Assembly (NCBI GenBank): GCA_003525045.1
Contig: DQGF01000409.1
Coordinates: 1,344 to 7,797 of the forward strand
DNA: 6,454 nucleotides
Reading direction: 5' to 3'
Origin: Pseudomonas sp.
Lineage (GTDB): Bacteria; Pseudomonadota; Gammaproteobacteria; Pseudomonadales; Pseudomonadaceae
Below are positions 1 through 5,935 of this stretch, piece by piece (position 1 is the first letter of the stretch; every line of letters begins with the position of its first letter). The notes under the pieces were generated by a model that worked only from the letters and a program-made list of their open reading frames with translations, ran no database searches and was not told where the DNA came from. The translations under genes and the position numbers were made by a program.

Positions 1-1248
1 GGCCAGGCACATCGAGCAGCCCGATTGCCGCCATTCGAAACCGGCATCGAGGAAAATCTGCGCCAGCCCCTCGTCTTCGGCCTGGTCACGCACCAGGGTC
101 GAGCCGGGGACAATCATCGCCCGCACATGGGCTGCCACGCGCTTGCCGCGCACCACCCGCGCCACGTCACGCAGGTCTTCGATCCGGGCATTGGTGCAAG
201 AGCCGATGAACGCATGACTGATCACCACATCGCTGAGCGGCATGCCGGGCTCCAGCCCCATGTAGTGCAGGGCGCGCTGCATGCCCTGGCGCAGAATGAG
301 GTCGGGTTCGGTGGCCGGATCCGGCACATGCCCGCCCACCGGCGCCGCCTGATCTGGACTGGTGCCCCAGGTCACCATCGGTTCCAGGGCGTCGACATCG
401 AGGGTCACTTCGCGATCGAAAAGGGCGCCTGCGTCACTGTACAACTCGCGCCATTTGGCGACCGCCTGTTGCCACATGTCACCTTTGGGCGCGCGGGGTT
501 TCGATTGCAGGTAGGCAAAGACCTTCTCGTCCGGCGCCATGAACGCGCCTCGGGCACCGGCCTCTACAGCCATGTTGCAGATGGTCATCCTGGCCTCGAC
601 ACTGAGGGCATCGATTGCCGGCCCGGCGAATTCAATCGCATAACCCGTGGCGCCCGACGCGCCGATTTTTTCGATCAGCGCCATGATGATGTCCTTGGAG
701 GTCACACCGCTGCCGAGCACCCCGTTCACCGTGACGCGCAGGGTTTTCAGGCGCTTGTAGACCAGGGTTTGCGAAGCCAGCAGGTGTTCGATTTCAGAGG
801 TGCCGATACCAAAACCGAACGCACCCAAGGCTCCGTAAGTCGTGGTGTGGCTGTCGCCCGCAGCGACCACCATGCCCGGCAGGATAAAGCCTTGCTCCGG
901 GGCCACCACGTGCTCGATGCCCTGGCGCTTGTCGAGCACATCGAACAGCTCGATACCAAAGTCACGGCAGTTTTCTTCGAAATACGAGACCTGCCGCGCG
1001 CCGCCCGCGTCCGGCATCGTGGCGATGCGGTTCGGGGTGGTGGGGTTCACATGATCGACCACCGCGAGCGTGGCGGCGGGGCGCCAGACCTTGCGCCCGG
1101 CTTCGCGCATGCCACTGAACGCTTGCGGGCTGGTGTATTCGTTGGCGACCTGGCGATCGATGTACAACAGCACATGGCCTTGGTCGTCGAGGGAACAAAC
1201 GGTGTGGCTGTCGATGTGCTTTTGATAGAGCGTTCTGGGGCTGTTCAT
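1..1248 (-). CDS. LeuC-like isomerase/hydratase large subunit (aconitase family), 3' part outside the window
   Basis: The reading frame gives 416 residues and runs off the left edge. It matches the large subunit of 3-isopropylmalate dehydratase: TLYQKHIDSH near the start, GDSHTTTYGALGAFGFGIG at 131-149, TWGTSPDQ at 293-300, and the iron-sulfur cysteines Cys351 (GSCTN), Cys411 and Cys414 (GCSMC). Family members are about 470 residues, so roughly 55 C-terminal residues are missing. Such enzymes bind a 4Fe-4S cluster, work in the cytosol with a small LeuD-type subunit, and move or add water on 2-hydroxy-acids; a LeuD partner would be expected downstream, beyond position 1. The ATG at 1248 is chosen because an in-frame TGA lies at 1258-1260 and the N-terminus aligns with LeuC; no strong ribosome binding site is seen. 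Tyr138 stands where ordinary LeuC has His (SHTxTHGAFGA), and the protein differs widely from the usual Pseudomonas LeuC as I remember it. It may be a second paralogue acting on another substrate (citraconate, citramalate or maleate type). Family sure, substrate unsure. Confidence 0.9.
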   Translation of the reverse strand, partial: MNSPRTLYQKHIDSHTVCSLDDQGHVLLYIDRQVANEYTSPQAFSGMREAGRKVWRPAATLAVVDHVNPTTPNRIATMPDAGGARQVSYFEENCRDFGIELFDVLDKRQGIEHVVAPEQGFILPGMVVAAGDSHTTTYGALGAFGFGIGTSEIEHLLASQTLVYKRLKTLRVTVNGVLGSGVTSKDIIMALIEKIGASGATGYAIEFAGPAIDALSVEARMTICNMAVEAGARGAFMAPDEKVFAYLQSKPRAPKGDMWQQAVAKWRELYSDAGALFDREVTLDVDALEPMVTWGTSPDQAAPVGGHVPDPATEPDLILRQGMQRALHYMGLEPGMPLSDVVISHAFIGSCTNARIEDLRDVARVVRGKRVAAHVRAMIVPGSTLVRDQAEDEGLAQIFLDAGFEWRQSGCSMCLA

Positions 1249-1256
1249 GGGGTGGG

Positions 1257-1373
1257 CTCATTATTCGAGTTGTGCGAGATCACGGGATACGACTTAACGA
1301 CAGCATATTCATCGCGGAATCTGCATCAAGAGCCGTTAAGTGAAGGCGTTGCGCACGAATTGTGAATAATGAG
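1257..1373. repeat. Nested inverted repeats upstream of the LeuC-like gene
   Basis: CTCATTATTC at 1257-1266 is exactly inverted as GAATAATGAG at 1364-1373. Each arm also carries an inward CGCAC, at 1272-1276 (as GTGCG) and 1352-1356. Inside lies a second exact pair, ACTTAACG at 1292-1299 and CGTTAAGT at 1334-1341, with nearly the same centre (about 1315). The inner pair brackets the possible promoter: one arm lies just upstream of the -35 box and the other over the likely start point. The layout suits a dimeric or looping regulator. No regulator gene is visible in the window, so the protein is unknown. Confidence 0.45.
1302..1329 (-). promoter_or_regulatory. Possible sigma-70 promoter of the LeuC-like gene
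   Basis: On the minus strand TTGATG (1324-1329) is followed, after 16 bases, by TATGCT (1302-1307). Each box matches 4 of 6 consensus positions. Transcription would start near 1295, about 47 bases before the ATG at 1248. The match is weak, and its main support is its place inside the symmetric repeats described for this gap. Confidence 0.3.
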
Positions 1374-1403
1374 TCGCGCGCAAAAGGGGGAGGCGAGCGA
1401 AAT

Positions 1404-1433
1404 CCTGTGGCAAGCAAGCTCCCTCGCCACAGG
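1404..1433. repeat. REP-like palindrome between the reductase and the LeuC-like gene
   Basis: CCTGTGGC (1404-1411) and GCCACAGG (1426-1433) form a perfect 8-bp stem around a 14-base loop. Read on the minus strand, the element contains GGCGAGGGAGCTTGCT, a motif I recognise from the extragenic palindromes scattered through fluorescens-type Pseudomonas genomes. It sits just past the stop codon of the reductase gene (1447), so it could also act as an RNA 3' stem-loop for that transcript, although no T-run follows on the minus strand. Confidence 0.7.
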
Positions 1434-1446
1434 GTTATTCACCGAA

Positions 1447-2202
1447 TCAGGTATGTGACGTGTTCTCGAGCCAGCTTTCAAACCGCGTCGCTCCCAGGAT
1501 CGGATTATCTCCCGGCGTCAGCGACTGGTCGTTGACCGGCGCACCGAAGTACGGAACCGTGTCGTCAGAAACCGTCTGGCGCGGATCTTTGATGTGTTGC
1601 AGGTACGCACTGACAAATTCCACCAGCGGTCGGCGCTCGGGACCGGCCACTTCCACGGTCTGGTTGCTCGGCATTTTCAAGGCGATGTCGGTCAGTGCGG
1701 CGGCCACATCGATCGAGGCAACCGGTTGCAACGCGGCGGAGGTCAGGTGGATGGTGTCGCCGTCCTCGCGACCCGAGAAGGCAATGGCACCGATGAACTC
1801 GAAGAACTGCGTGGCCCGCAGGATGGAGTAAGGAACGCCCGATGCCTTGATGAGCTTCTCCTGGGTCATTTTCGCCCTGAAGTAGCCGCTGTCGAGCATC
1901 CGTTCGGTACCGACGACGCACAGCGCAACATGGTGTTTGACGCCGTTGACTTTCTCCGCCGCCAACAGGTTTTTCCCGGCCGTTTCAAAAAAGTGCAACG
2001 CTGCGTGGTCCTCGAATGAGGGTGAGTTGGCCACGTCGACCACCACGTCGGCACCGTTCAATGCGTCGAGCAGGCCTTCGCCACTGATGATGTTGACGCC
2101 GGTACTCGGTGACGCCGCCAGGGTTTCATGCCCCAGCGCCTGCAGGTTTTTGCACAGTTGGCTGCCGATCAGGCCGGTGCCGCCGATGACGACGATTTTC
2201 AT
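1447..2202 (-). CDS. NAD(P)-binding SDR-family protein, NmrA-like
   Basis: This 251-residue protein has a Rossmann start, MKIVVIGGTGLIGSQL, with the dinucleotide motif GxxGxxG at Gly7, Gly10 and Gly13. Tyr107 and Lys111 (YFRAK) have the YxxxK spacing of short-chain dehydrogenases, and the segment GVPYSILRATQFFEF (122-136) is typical of atypical, NmrA-like SDRs. About 250 residues is normal for this group. It is probably a soluble cytosolic oxidoreductase or a nucleotide-sensing protein; the substrate cannot be read from sequence. The start is set at 2202 rather than the in-frame ATG at 2241 because GGGAG (2210-2214 on the minus strand) lies 7 bases before it and the Rossmann strand begins at once. 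It is divergent from the YceI gene across a 202-bp gap and points toward the LeuC-like gene, with a 198-bp gap and a REP-like element between them, so the two are probably separate units. Confidence 0.88.
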   Translation of the reverse strand: MKIVVIGGTGLIGSQLCKNLQALGHETLAASPSTGVNIISGEGLLDALNGADVVVDVANSPSFEDHAALHFFETAGKNLLAAEKVNGVKHHVALCVVGTERMLDSGYFRAKMTQEKLIKASGVPYSILRATQFFEFIGAIAFSGREDGDTIHLTSAALQPVASIDVAAALTDIALKMPSNQTVEVAGPERRPLVEFVSAYLQHIKDPRQTVSDDTVPYFGAPVNDQSLTPGDNPILGATRFESWLENTSHT

Positions 2203-2282
2203 GGTCAGTCTCCCGCTGCGGTGAGTGTTGCCATTAAACACCCGCTCGGCAGGACCGTCGGGCGCGCCAATGCGTGGACCGA

Positions 2283-2345
2283 CAGGTGGTCGGAAGTCCG
2301 CGCATCAGGTGGAATAAACCGCGGTTCTTTGCTTTAGTCCACCTG
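2283..2345. promoter_or_regulatory. Operator-like repeats in the reductase/YceI divergent gap
   Basis: CAGGTGG occurs at 2283-2289 and again at 2306-2312, 23 bases apart, and inverted as CCACCTG at 2339-2345. The last two extend to a perfect 8-base inverted pair, CAGGTGGA (2306-2313) and TCCACCTG (2338-2345). Between them is the 10-bp palindrome AACCGCGGTT (2317-2326). GGAATAA (2311-2317) with TAGTC (2335-2339), 17 bases apart, resembles promoters read by ECF sigma factors and would drive the YceI gene. The repeats are seen directly; the regulator and the ECF reading are guesses. Confidence 0.35.
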
Positions 2346-2404
2346 TGGCTGGCCGGTGTGCGCAGCGCCCCCAACGCAGCAGGGAGCCCTGACGGGAGAA
2401 TCCG

Positions 2405-2974
2405 ATGAGCCCTCGATTTTTACCTCCCGCAGCCTTGGCTGCCGCGCTCGCATTCGCTGCCTTGCCCTGCGTCGAGGCCGCCGAATACACCCAGGTGAAT
2501 GCGACTGCAAGCACTCTGTCTTTCACTTATAAGCAATTCACTTCCCGGGCCTACGGCACCTTTGGCAAGTTTGAAGCCACCCTCGATTTCGACACGCAAA
2601 ACCCCGCCGCCGCCCACGCTGCGCTCAGCATCGACCTCAACAGCATCGACGCCGGCAGCAGCGATGCCAACGAAGAACTGCAGAAACCCGCGTGGTTCGA
2701 TACGGCGAGTTATCCAGTGGCGACGTTTGAATCAAGCGGCGTGAAAGCCCTGGGTAACGACCGCTACCTGATCACCGGCCAACTCACGCTCAGGGGGATG
2801 ACACGTGTGGTGGAGGTGCCGGTGCAGCTCAAGGCCGACAACGCCATCGGCATTTTCGATGGCCAACTGACGGTCAAGCGTAGCGACTTCAACATCGGTG
2901 AAGGCGAATGGGCCGATGGCGTGGTGTCCAACGATATCCACATCAGGTTTCGCATGGTGGCGCCACAGCAGTAG
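2405..2974 (+). CDS. YceI-family periplasmic protein
   Basis: This 189-residue protein begins with a cleavable-type signal peptide: MSPRF, a hydrophobic Ala/Leu stretch to about residue 20, then CVEA-A with likely cleavage near 25. The mature part is a YceI-like lipocalin-type beta barrel: repeated beta strands (TASTLSFTYKQF, GTFGKFEATLDFD), the segment DLNSIDAGSSDANEELQKPAWFD (about 76-98), YPVATFESSGV, the GQLTLRGMTRVVEVPV strand pair, and a C-terminal SDFNIGEGEWADGVVSNDIHIRF. Family members bind isoprenoid or other hydrophobic ligands in the periplasm and are often linked to stress or pH responses. GGGAG six bases before the ATG supports the start. No cytochrome b561 gene, a frequent partner, is adjacent. 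The gene converges with the M15 peptidase gene across 75 bp without an obvious terminator. Confidence 0.93.
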   Translation: MSPRFLPPAALAAALAFAALPCVEAAEYTQVNATASTLSFTYKQFTSRAYGTFGKFEATLDFDTQNPAAAHAALSIDLNSIDAGSSDANEELQKPAWFDTASYPVATFESSGVKALGNDRYLITGQLTLRGMTRVVEVPVQLKADNAIGIFDGQLTVKRSDFNIGEGEWADGVVSNDIHIRFRMVAPQQ

Positions 2975-3049
2975 TGTCAGTGCACCCAGATAGTGACGTC
3001 GCCGATCCTCAGCGGACATTTACCGAGCTCTATAGCAATCATCATTCCA

Positions 3050-3655
3050 CTAGACAAAGAATTCCTGTTGGTCTGATTTGCGTTTTCTGAGTGCAGCCAG
3101 CATATCTCTTTCGGTCATTTCCCTGGCCCAGGATGGGCGTAGTTGGAAATGCGGTTCATCCTTGATGCTTTTCCAGTTTCCGCCCCACTCCAAACCCAGG
3201 TCTGTCGCCAATACCCCGACGGCTTTGTACTTGGGTGAGCTGCCAAGATACTTGCCACCTTCAAAAATACCGATATCGAACGCTATGCCGAAGTTATGAT
3301 TTGATTGCCCACTTTTGGCATTGGTGACCGGCGGGCCATTGTCAGGACGACCTTTGGCGAAGAGAGCATCCTGCTCCTCGTACGTTCTCAGTCCACTGAT
3401 GATCTTGATGTTGATGCCATTAAGTTTGGCTTTCTGTATGAGTGCAATGGCATAGGGGCGAACTTGCGGCAGCAAGGTGTCGATGTTTTTTTGGCTTCTG
3501 GGGTCCAGATCAGGGGTGGAATCATCTGCCAGGGAGATGGATTGATCAGGAACCAACCGTTTGGCAATGGCTACCCAGGTCTGGGGGCCGGGTTTTCCGT
3601 CGACTTCTACGCCGACAGCGGCTTGAACGGCACAGATAAGCTGTTGGATGTCCAT
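3050..3655 (-). CDS. M15-type peptidoglycan peptidase (L-alanyl-D-glutamate endopeptidase-like)
   Basis: This 201-residue protein shows the M15 zinc-peptidase pattern. SNHNFGIAFDIG (118-129) supplies zinc ligands His120 and Asp127, GLEWGGNW (154-161) follows, and DEPHFQ (166-171) gives the likely catalytic Glu167 and third ligand His169. The segment IISGLRTYEEQDALFAKGRP (85-104) is usual for the CwlK/phage endolysin branch, which cuts the L-Ala-D-Glu bond in peptidoglycan stems. Residues 1-35, with VDGKPGPQTWVAI, look like a short peptidoglycan-binding repeat. There is no signal peptide, so it would need a phage holin, a secretion system or lysis to reach the wall. AGGA eight bases before the ATG at 3655 supports the start. 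Codon use is less GC-rich than in the neighbours, and it sits beside an AT-rich gap opposite a lipase gene, which hints at acquired DNA. An endolysin remnant or a secreted antibacterial toxin are both possible. Confidence 0.88.
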   Translation of the reverse strand: MDIQQLICAVQAAVGVEVDGKPGPQTWVAIAKRLVPDQSISLADDSTPDLDPRSQKNIDTLLPQVRPYAIALIQKAKLNGINIKIISGLRTYEEQDALFAKGRPDNGPPVTNAKSGQSNHNFGIAFDIGIFEGGKYLGSSPKYKAVGVLATDLGLEWGGNWKSIKDEPHFQLRPSWAREMTERDMLAALRKRKSDQQEFFV

Positions 3656-3750
3656 TGCTCTGTTCCTGCACGCTTGATGTTAACGGGGCGTTACATGGGT
3701 TGTTAGTGTGGATTTACAGTGCGGAAAATAAGATCCCCGTGGGCAATTAG

Positions 3751-3960
3751 TTAAACGGTAGTTGGTGTGGTGGGATTGATCAACTGGTCTGAGTTGATAT
3801 TAGTTGTATCGTCACTATTACAGATCTGTAACGGCGGCGTATCAGTTATCTGTGAAATTTTAGTTTGTCGTTGTTGTGGGTTGCTGATACTCCATGGGTC
3901 ATCTAAGTTGTCTGGGGAGCCGTTTACAGGTGCATCCTCATTGATAGACGGCACATTCAC
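3751..3960 (-). CDS. Doubtful small ORF, 69 codons, Asn/Asp/Thr/Pro/Gln-rich
   Basis: The frame starts with GTG at 3960 and ends at TAA (3751-3753), 95 bases upstream of the M15 peptidase on the same strand. The product would be polar and low in hydrophobic residues (for example SISNPQQRQTKISQI and INPTTPTTV), with one Cys and no signal peptide or membrane segment. No convincing ribosome binding site precedes the GTG. Codons end in A or T much more often than in the neighbouring genes. It could be a real foreign small gene, a decayed remnant, or chance in AT-rich DNA; I recognise no family. It also overlaps the palindrome and the possible lipase promoter, which argues against it. Confidence 0.2.
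   Translation of the reverse strand: MNVPSINEDAPVNGSPDNLDDPWSISNPQQRQTKISQITDTPPLQICNSDDTTNINSDQLINPTTPTTV
3794..3821 (+). promoter_or_regulatory. Possible sigma-70 promoter for the lipase-like gene
   Basis: TTGATA (3794-3799, 5 of 6 consensus bases) and TATTAC (3816-3821, 4 of 6) are 16 bases apart. Transcription would start near 3828 and leave a leader of about 170 bases before the ATG at 3999. A second TTGATA at 3941-3946 has no good -10 partner. Confidence 0.35.
3818..3831. promoter_or_regulatory. 14-bp perfect palindrome TTACAGATCTGTAA, operator candidate
   Basis: The palindrome is exact over 14 bases and lies over the -10 box and start point of the possible lipase promoter, where a repressor would block transcription. 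It is not the LexA arrangement (CTGT-N8-ACAG), because its half sites point the other way. No cognate regulator is encoded here. Confidence 0.4.
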
Positions 3961-3998
3961 TTTCTGTGACCGGCAGGCTGTCGGAAAGGAAGGTCGCG

Positions 3999-5567
3999 AT
4001 GGCTAAACCCACTCGCAAGCCGCAACCCATGATATTGATCCGCGGGTTCGGCGGGCTCAACGTCGAGGACGAGAAAAAGGCCACCTATCAAGGCTTCAAC
4101 GACGGCACGGTCTACCCCCAAAAGCGTGGTGAAAACTATATCTATGAAGGGTTCATCCTCAGGTTTCTGAAGTCTTCCTGGCAATACCAGGATGCAACCA
4201 ATGTCGTCGGCTATTACGGCGACAATGTCGGCACTACGGCGCCCCCCATCCCTGATCAACTGAAAGCACTGGATTCGAGCTTTTTCAGCAAAGGCAAGTT
4301 GATCATCGACCCGGCCATGGCGTTGCACCTGATACGCACGGCGAATGACCCCATTCGGACGTTATGGGTATTTCGCTACTACGATCTCAATGACCGCAAC
4401 ATGGTCGCCTACGGCACTGCACTGCTGCGTCTGATCGACTTTATCCGCGCGCTGACCAAGCTCAAAAACCCTGCTCAACCTGAGCCCATGGTCAACATCA
4501 TCGCTCACTCCATGGGCGGTCTATTGGTCCGGCAGGCGATTCAACAAACGATTCCGGACGCTCAACGCAACCCCGCCGATCTGATCAACAAAGTGGTGAC
4601 CCTCGGTACTCCCCATCAGGGCATTGTCTTTCAGATCCTGAAAAAATGGGTCGGGGTGGAAGCGGAACAGGAGATCGAGCATTTCAATCCCGCTAAGCAA
4701 AAAGACTCACAAAACCCAACGTCATTTACCCAATTCGGCAAGCACTTCCCGTTGGATCGCCTGCTGACCGTGGTGGGTACCAACTACAAATCCTACGATG
4801 TCGGTTCGGCCTCCCTGGGCAATCGGCTGTTCTCGGTGGGCGACGAGTTCGGCATGAACTACAACCGCAGCGATGGCCTGGTCAAACAGAGTTATGCGCA
4901 GATTCCGGGGGCGCCACGAACGTTCGTGCATAAATGCCATGGTGGTTTCGACTCGCTGGTGACGGCCAGGGAGTCGTTCGAAATCGCCACGCGATTTTTT
5001 TTCGGCAACCTCAAAGTCCGCTTGCGGCTGGTCGAAGGTGAAGTGCTGCGTGGCATGGATATGTTTGGCAAGAGCGAGTTCTTTTTCGGAGTCTCGATCA
5101 AGCCGCGCGGGGTCGATTTCGAACTGTTCCATCAGGGCGCCGATTCGGAAAACTGTTATGGCCCCTTTAGCAAGACCAGCCTGACTGACCCGGCCGTGGA
5201 ATTCGGTTGGGCCGGCCCCGACAGGCTGATCTGGGAGGGTTATCTCAACACCACGCCGATATTGGAAGATGCCAGCATCAGCAAAAAGGACATGGTCATG
5301 CGCGTGGACTTTTATGTCGGCGAGCGCGATCTGTTTGGCGTGGGTTTTTCGGATAACGTGATTTTCAGAAAGCAGTACTACATTCGCGGATTACTGCTGC
5401 CGCCTTACACCATGTTCATCCATGACGGAGAGCAGTTCGCGGCGCCCGGTTACGTCGACGATCCCAAGACACTGATGACAAAAGTGGCCCAGGGATGGGA
5501 ATTCGATGTGACGGGTACGGGATTCAAGGGGCGTTTCAGGATTGAGATTGACCAGGTGCCTGAGTGA
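3999..5567 (+). CDS. Lipase-like alpha/beta-hydrolase with extra beta-rich C-terminal domain
   Basis: This protein has 522 residues. The N-terminal half is a lipase-type alpha/beta-hydrolase: the first strand with oxyanion-type loop MILIRGFGGLN (11-21), the nucleophile elbow NIIAHSMGG (166-174) with Ser171, VVTLGTPHQG (199-208), and SDGLV (291-295) with probable acid Asp292. The catalytic His is probably His314 (HKCHGGFDSL), with His311 as the alternative. Residues about 336-522 are rich in alternating hydrophobic and aromatic residues and look like a beta sandwich of unknown type. There is no signal peptide or lipobox, so it is cytosolic or exported by a route that needs none. The start at 3999 is preferred over the GTG at 3966 because AAGGAAGG lies just before it. 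The expected reaction is ester hydrolysis of a lipid, but the substrate is unknown. Placement opposite a peptidoglycan peptidase suggests, without proving, an envelope-attacking role. Confidence 0.85.
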   Translation: MAKPTRKPQPMILIRGFGGLNVEDEKKATYQGFNDGTVYPQKRGENYIYEGFILRFLKSSWQYQDATNVVGYYGDNVGTTAPPIPDQLKALDSSFFSKGKLIIDPAMALHLIRTANDPIRTLWVFRYYDLNDRNMVAYGTALLRLIDFIRALTKLKNPAQPEPMVNIIAHSMGGLLVRQAIQQTIPDAQRNPADLINKVVTLGTPHQGIVFQILKKWVGVEAEQEIEHFNPAKQKDSQNPTSFTQFGKHFPLDRLLTVVGTNYKSYDVGSASLGNRLFSVGDEFGMNYNRSDGLVKQSYAQIPGAPRTFVHKCHGGFDSLVTARESFEIATRFFFGNLKVRLRLVEGEVLRGMDMFGKSEFFFGVSIKPRGVDFELFHQGADSENCYGPFSKTSLTDPAVEFGWAGPDRLIWEGYLNTTPILEDASISKKDMVMRVDFYVGERDLFGVGFSDNVIFRKQYYIRGLLLPPYTMFIHDGEQFAAPGYVDDPKTLMTKVAQGWEFDVTGTGFKGRFRIEIDQVPE

Positions 5568-5585
5568 TAAACCCGAATTCGCCAG

Positions 5586-5618
5586 GATCAAAAGATCGCA
5601 GGCTGCGCCAGCTCCTAC
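5586..5618. repeat. REP-like palindrome downstream of the lipase gene
   Basis: GATCAAAAGATCGCAGGCTG followed by CGCCAGCTCCTAC is a form I recognise from a common Pseudomonas extragenic palindrome (GATCGCAG..GGCAGCTCCTAC). It contains the small hairpin GCTG-CGC-CAGC. It starts 18 bases past the lipase stop codon. Confidence 0.7.
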
Positions 5619-5656
5619 GTTGACCGCGTATATCCTCAAGGGTATTCGCATTCTTT

Positions 5657-5666
5657 GTAGGCGCTG
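5657..5666. repeat. Second, inverted arm paired with the REP
   Basis: GTAGGCGCTG matches the reverse complement of CAGCTCCTAC (5609-5618) in 9 of 10 positions, so the two elements may be an inverted REP pair with a 38-base spacer. The rest of the second copy is not recognisable, so it is a partial or decayed copy. Confidence 0.45.
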
Positions 5667-5727
5667 GGGGCGGTCCGCCATTTTAGAGGTCGGGTCGGTC
5701 GGTGATTGGTCAGCTGAAAACGCTTTA

Positions 5728-5760
5728 GCCGATGAGCGGGGCTCATCAATGGCCTCTGTT
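5728..5760 (+). terminator. Stem-loop, possible terminator downstream of the lipase gene
   Basis: GATGAGC (5731-5737) and GCTCATC (5741-5747) form a perfect 7-bp stem over a GGG loop. GCC (5728-5730) and GGC (5751-5753) can extend it past a three-base bulge. CTCTGTTTTG follows, a weak T-tract. It lies about 160 bases past the lipase stop, far for its own terminator, and just before the promoter of the structured leader. Confidence 0.35.
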
Positions 5761-5817
5761 TTGAAGGATCTTTCCTACGCATTGGAGTGATCATCCAGCA
5801 GCGCACAACTTTCCAAG

Positions 5818-5833
5818 ACGTTTCCTACAACGT
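5818..5833. promoter_or_regulatory. Short inverted repeat just upstream of the leader promoter
   Basis: ACGTT (5818-5822) and AACGT (5829-5833) flank TCCTAC. TTTCCTAC, part of this element, also occurs at 5771-5778. The position just upstream of the -35 box would suit an activator site, but the arms are short. Confidence 0.2.
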
Positions 5834-5839
5834 ACCCTG

Positions 5840-5869
5840 TTGCCGCGTTCCAGCATCGACTCCTATAGT
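5840..5869 (+). promoter_or_regulatory. Probable sigma-70 promoter of the structured leader
   Basis: TTGCCG (5840-5845, 4 of 6 consensus bases) and TATAGT (5864-5869, 5 of 6) are 18 bases apart. Transcription would begin near 5875, exactly where the run of RNA stem-loops begins, and this agreement is the main reason for the call. Confidence 0.55.
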
Positions 5870-5935
5870 TCGGGTCGCGGAAAAAACCGCGAACGACCTT
5901 GGCCGGTCGAGTTTAGGAACGCTTCAGCGTCCATA

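Larger units (their letters stand above)
3656..3998. other. AT-rich divergent gap between the peptidase and lipase genes
   Basis: These 343 bases separate two divergent genes. By hand count the stretch 3781-3900 is about 40-43% GC, visibly lower than the flanking coding DNA. It contains a 7-bp inverted repeat (ATCAACT 3779-3785, AGTTGAT 3792-3798, 6-base loop), a 14-bp palindrome, a possible promoter and a doubtful small reading frame, each listed separately. No repeat ends, tRNA or integrase fragment that would mark a mobile element could be recognised. Confidence 0.6.

Noticed and set aside
962..1261. Minus-strand 99-codon frame starting at 1261
   Set aside because: It lies in another frame inside the LeuC-like gene and its product is Arg/Pro/His-rich noise.
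25..1365. Plus-strand open frame of 446 codons
   Set aside because: It is the antisense shadow of the LeuC-like gene; its His/Arg/Gly-rich product has no family features, while the minus strand carries all LeuC motifs.
2203..2241. Longer N-terminus of the reductase (ATG at 2241)
   Set aside because: The ATG at 2202 has GGGAG at good spacing and begins the Rossmann strand directly.
3305..3706. Plus-strand 133-codon frame
   Set aside because: It runs antisense to the M15 peptidase, whose zinc and catalytic residues are all present on the other strand.
3779..3798. 7-bp hairpin as a transcription terminator
   Set aside because: No T-run follows on either strand and it lies in a divergent promoter region.
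3818..3831. LexA (SOS) box
   Set aside because: LexA boxes in Pseudomonas have CTGT-N8-ACAG; here the half sites are in the reverse order, ACAG-AT-CTGT.
3966..3998. GTG start adding 11 residues to the lipase-like protein
   Set aside because: AAGGAAGG just before the ATG at 3999 is the far better initiation site.
3767..4006. Plus-strand 79-codon frame with a hydrophobic, membrane-like start
   Set aside because: It has no ribosome site, runs into the lipase start in another frame, and its hydrophobicity comes from T-rich intergenic DNA.
3050..5567. Firm call of type VI secretion effectors
   Set aside because: The enzymes fit that kind of toxin, but no VgrG, PAAR, adaptor or immunity gene is in the window.
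5542..5790. Plus-strand 82-codon frame after the lipase gene
   Set aside because: It overlaps the lipase end, reads through REP palindromes and a stem-loop, and has no ribosome site.
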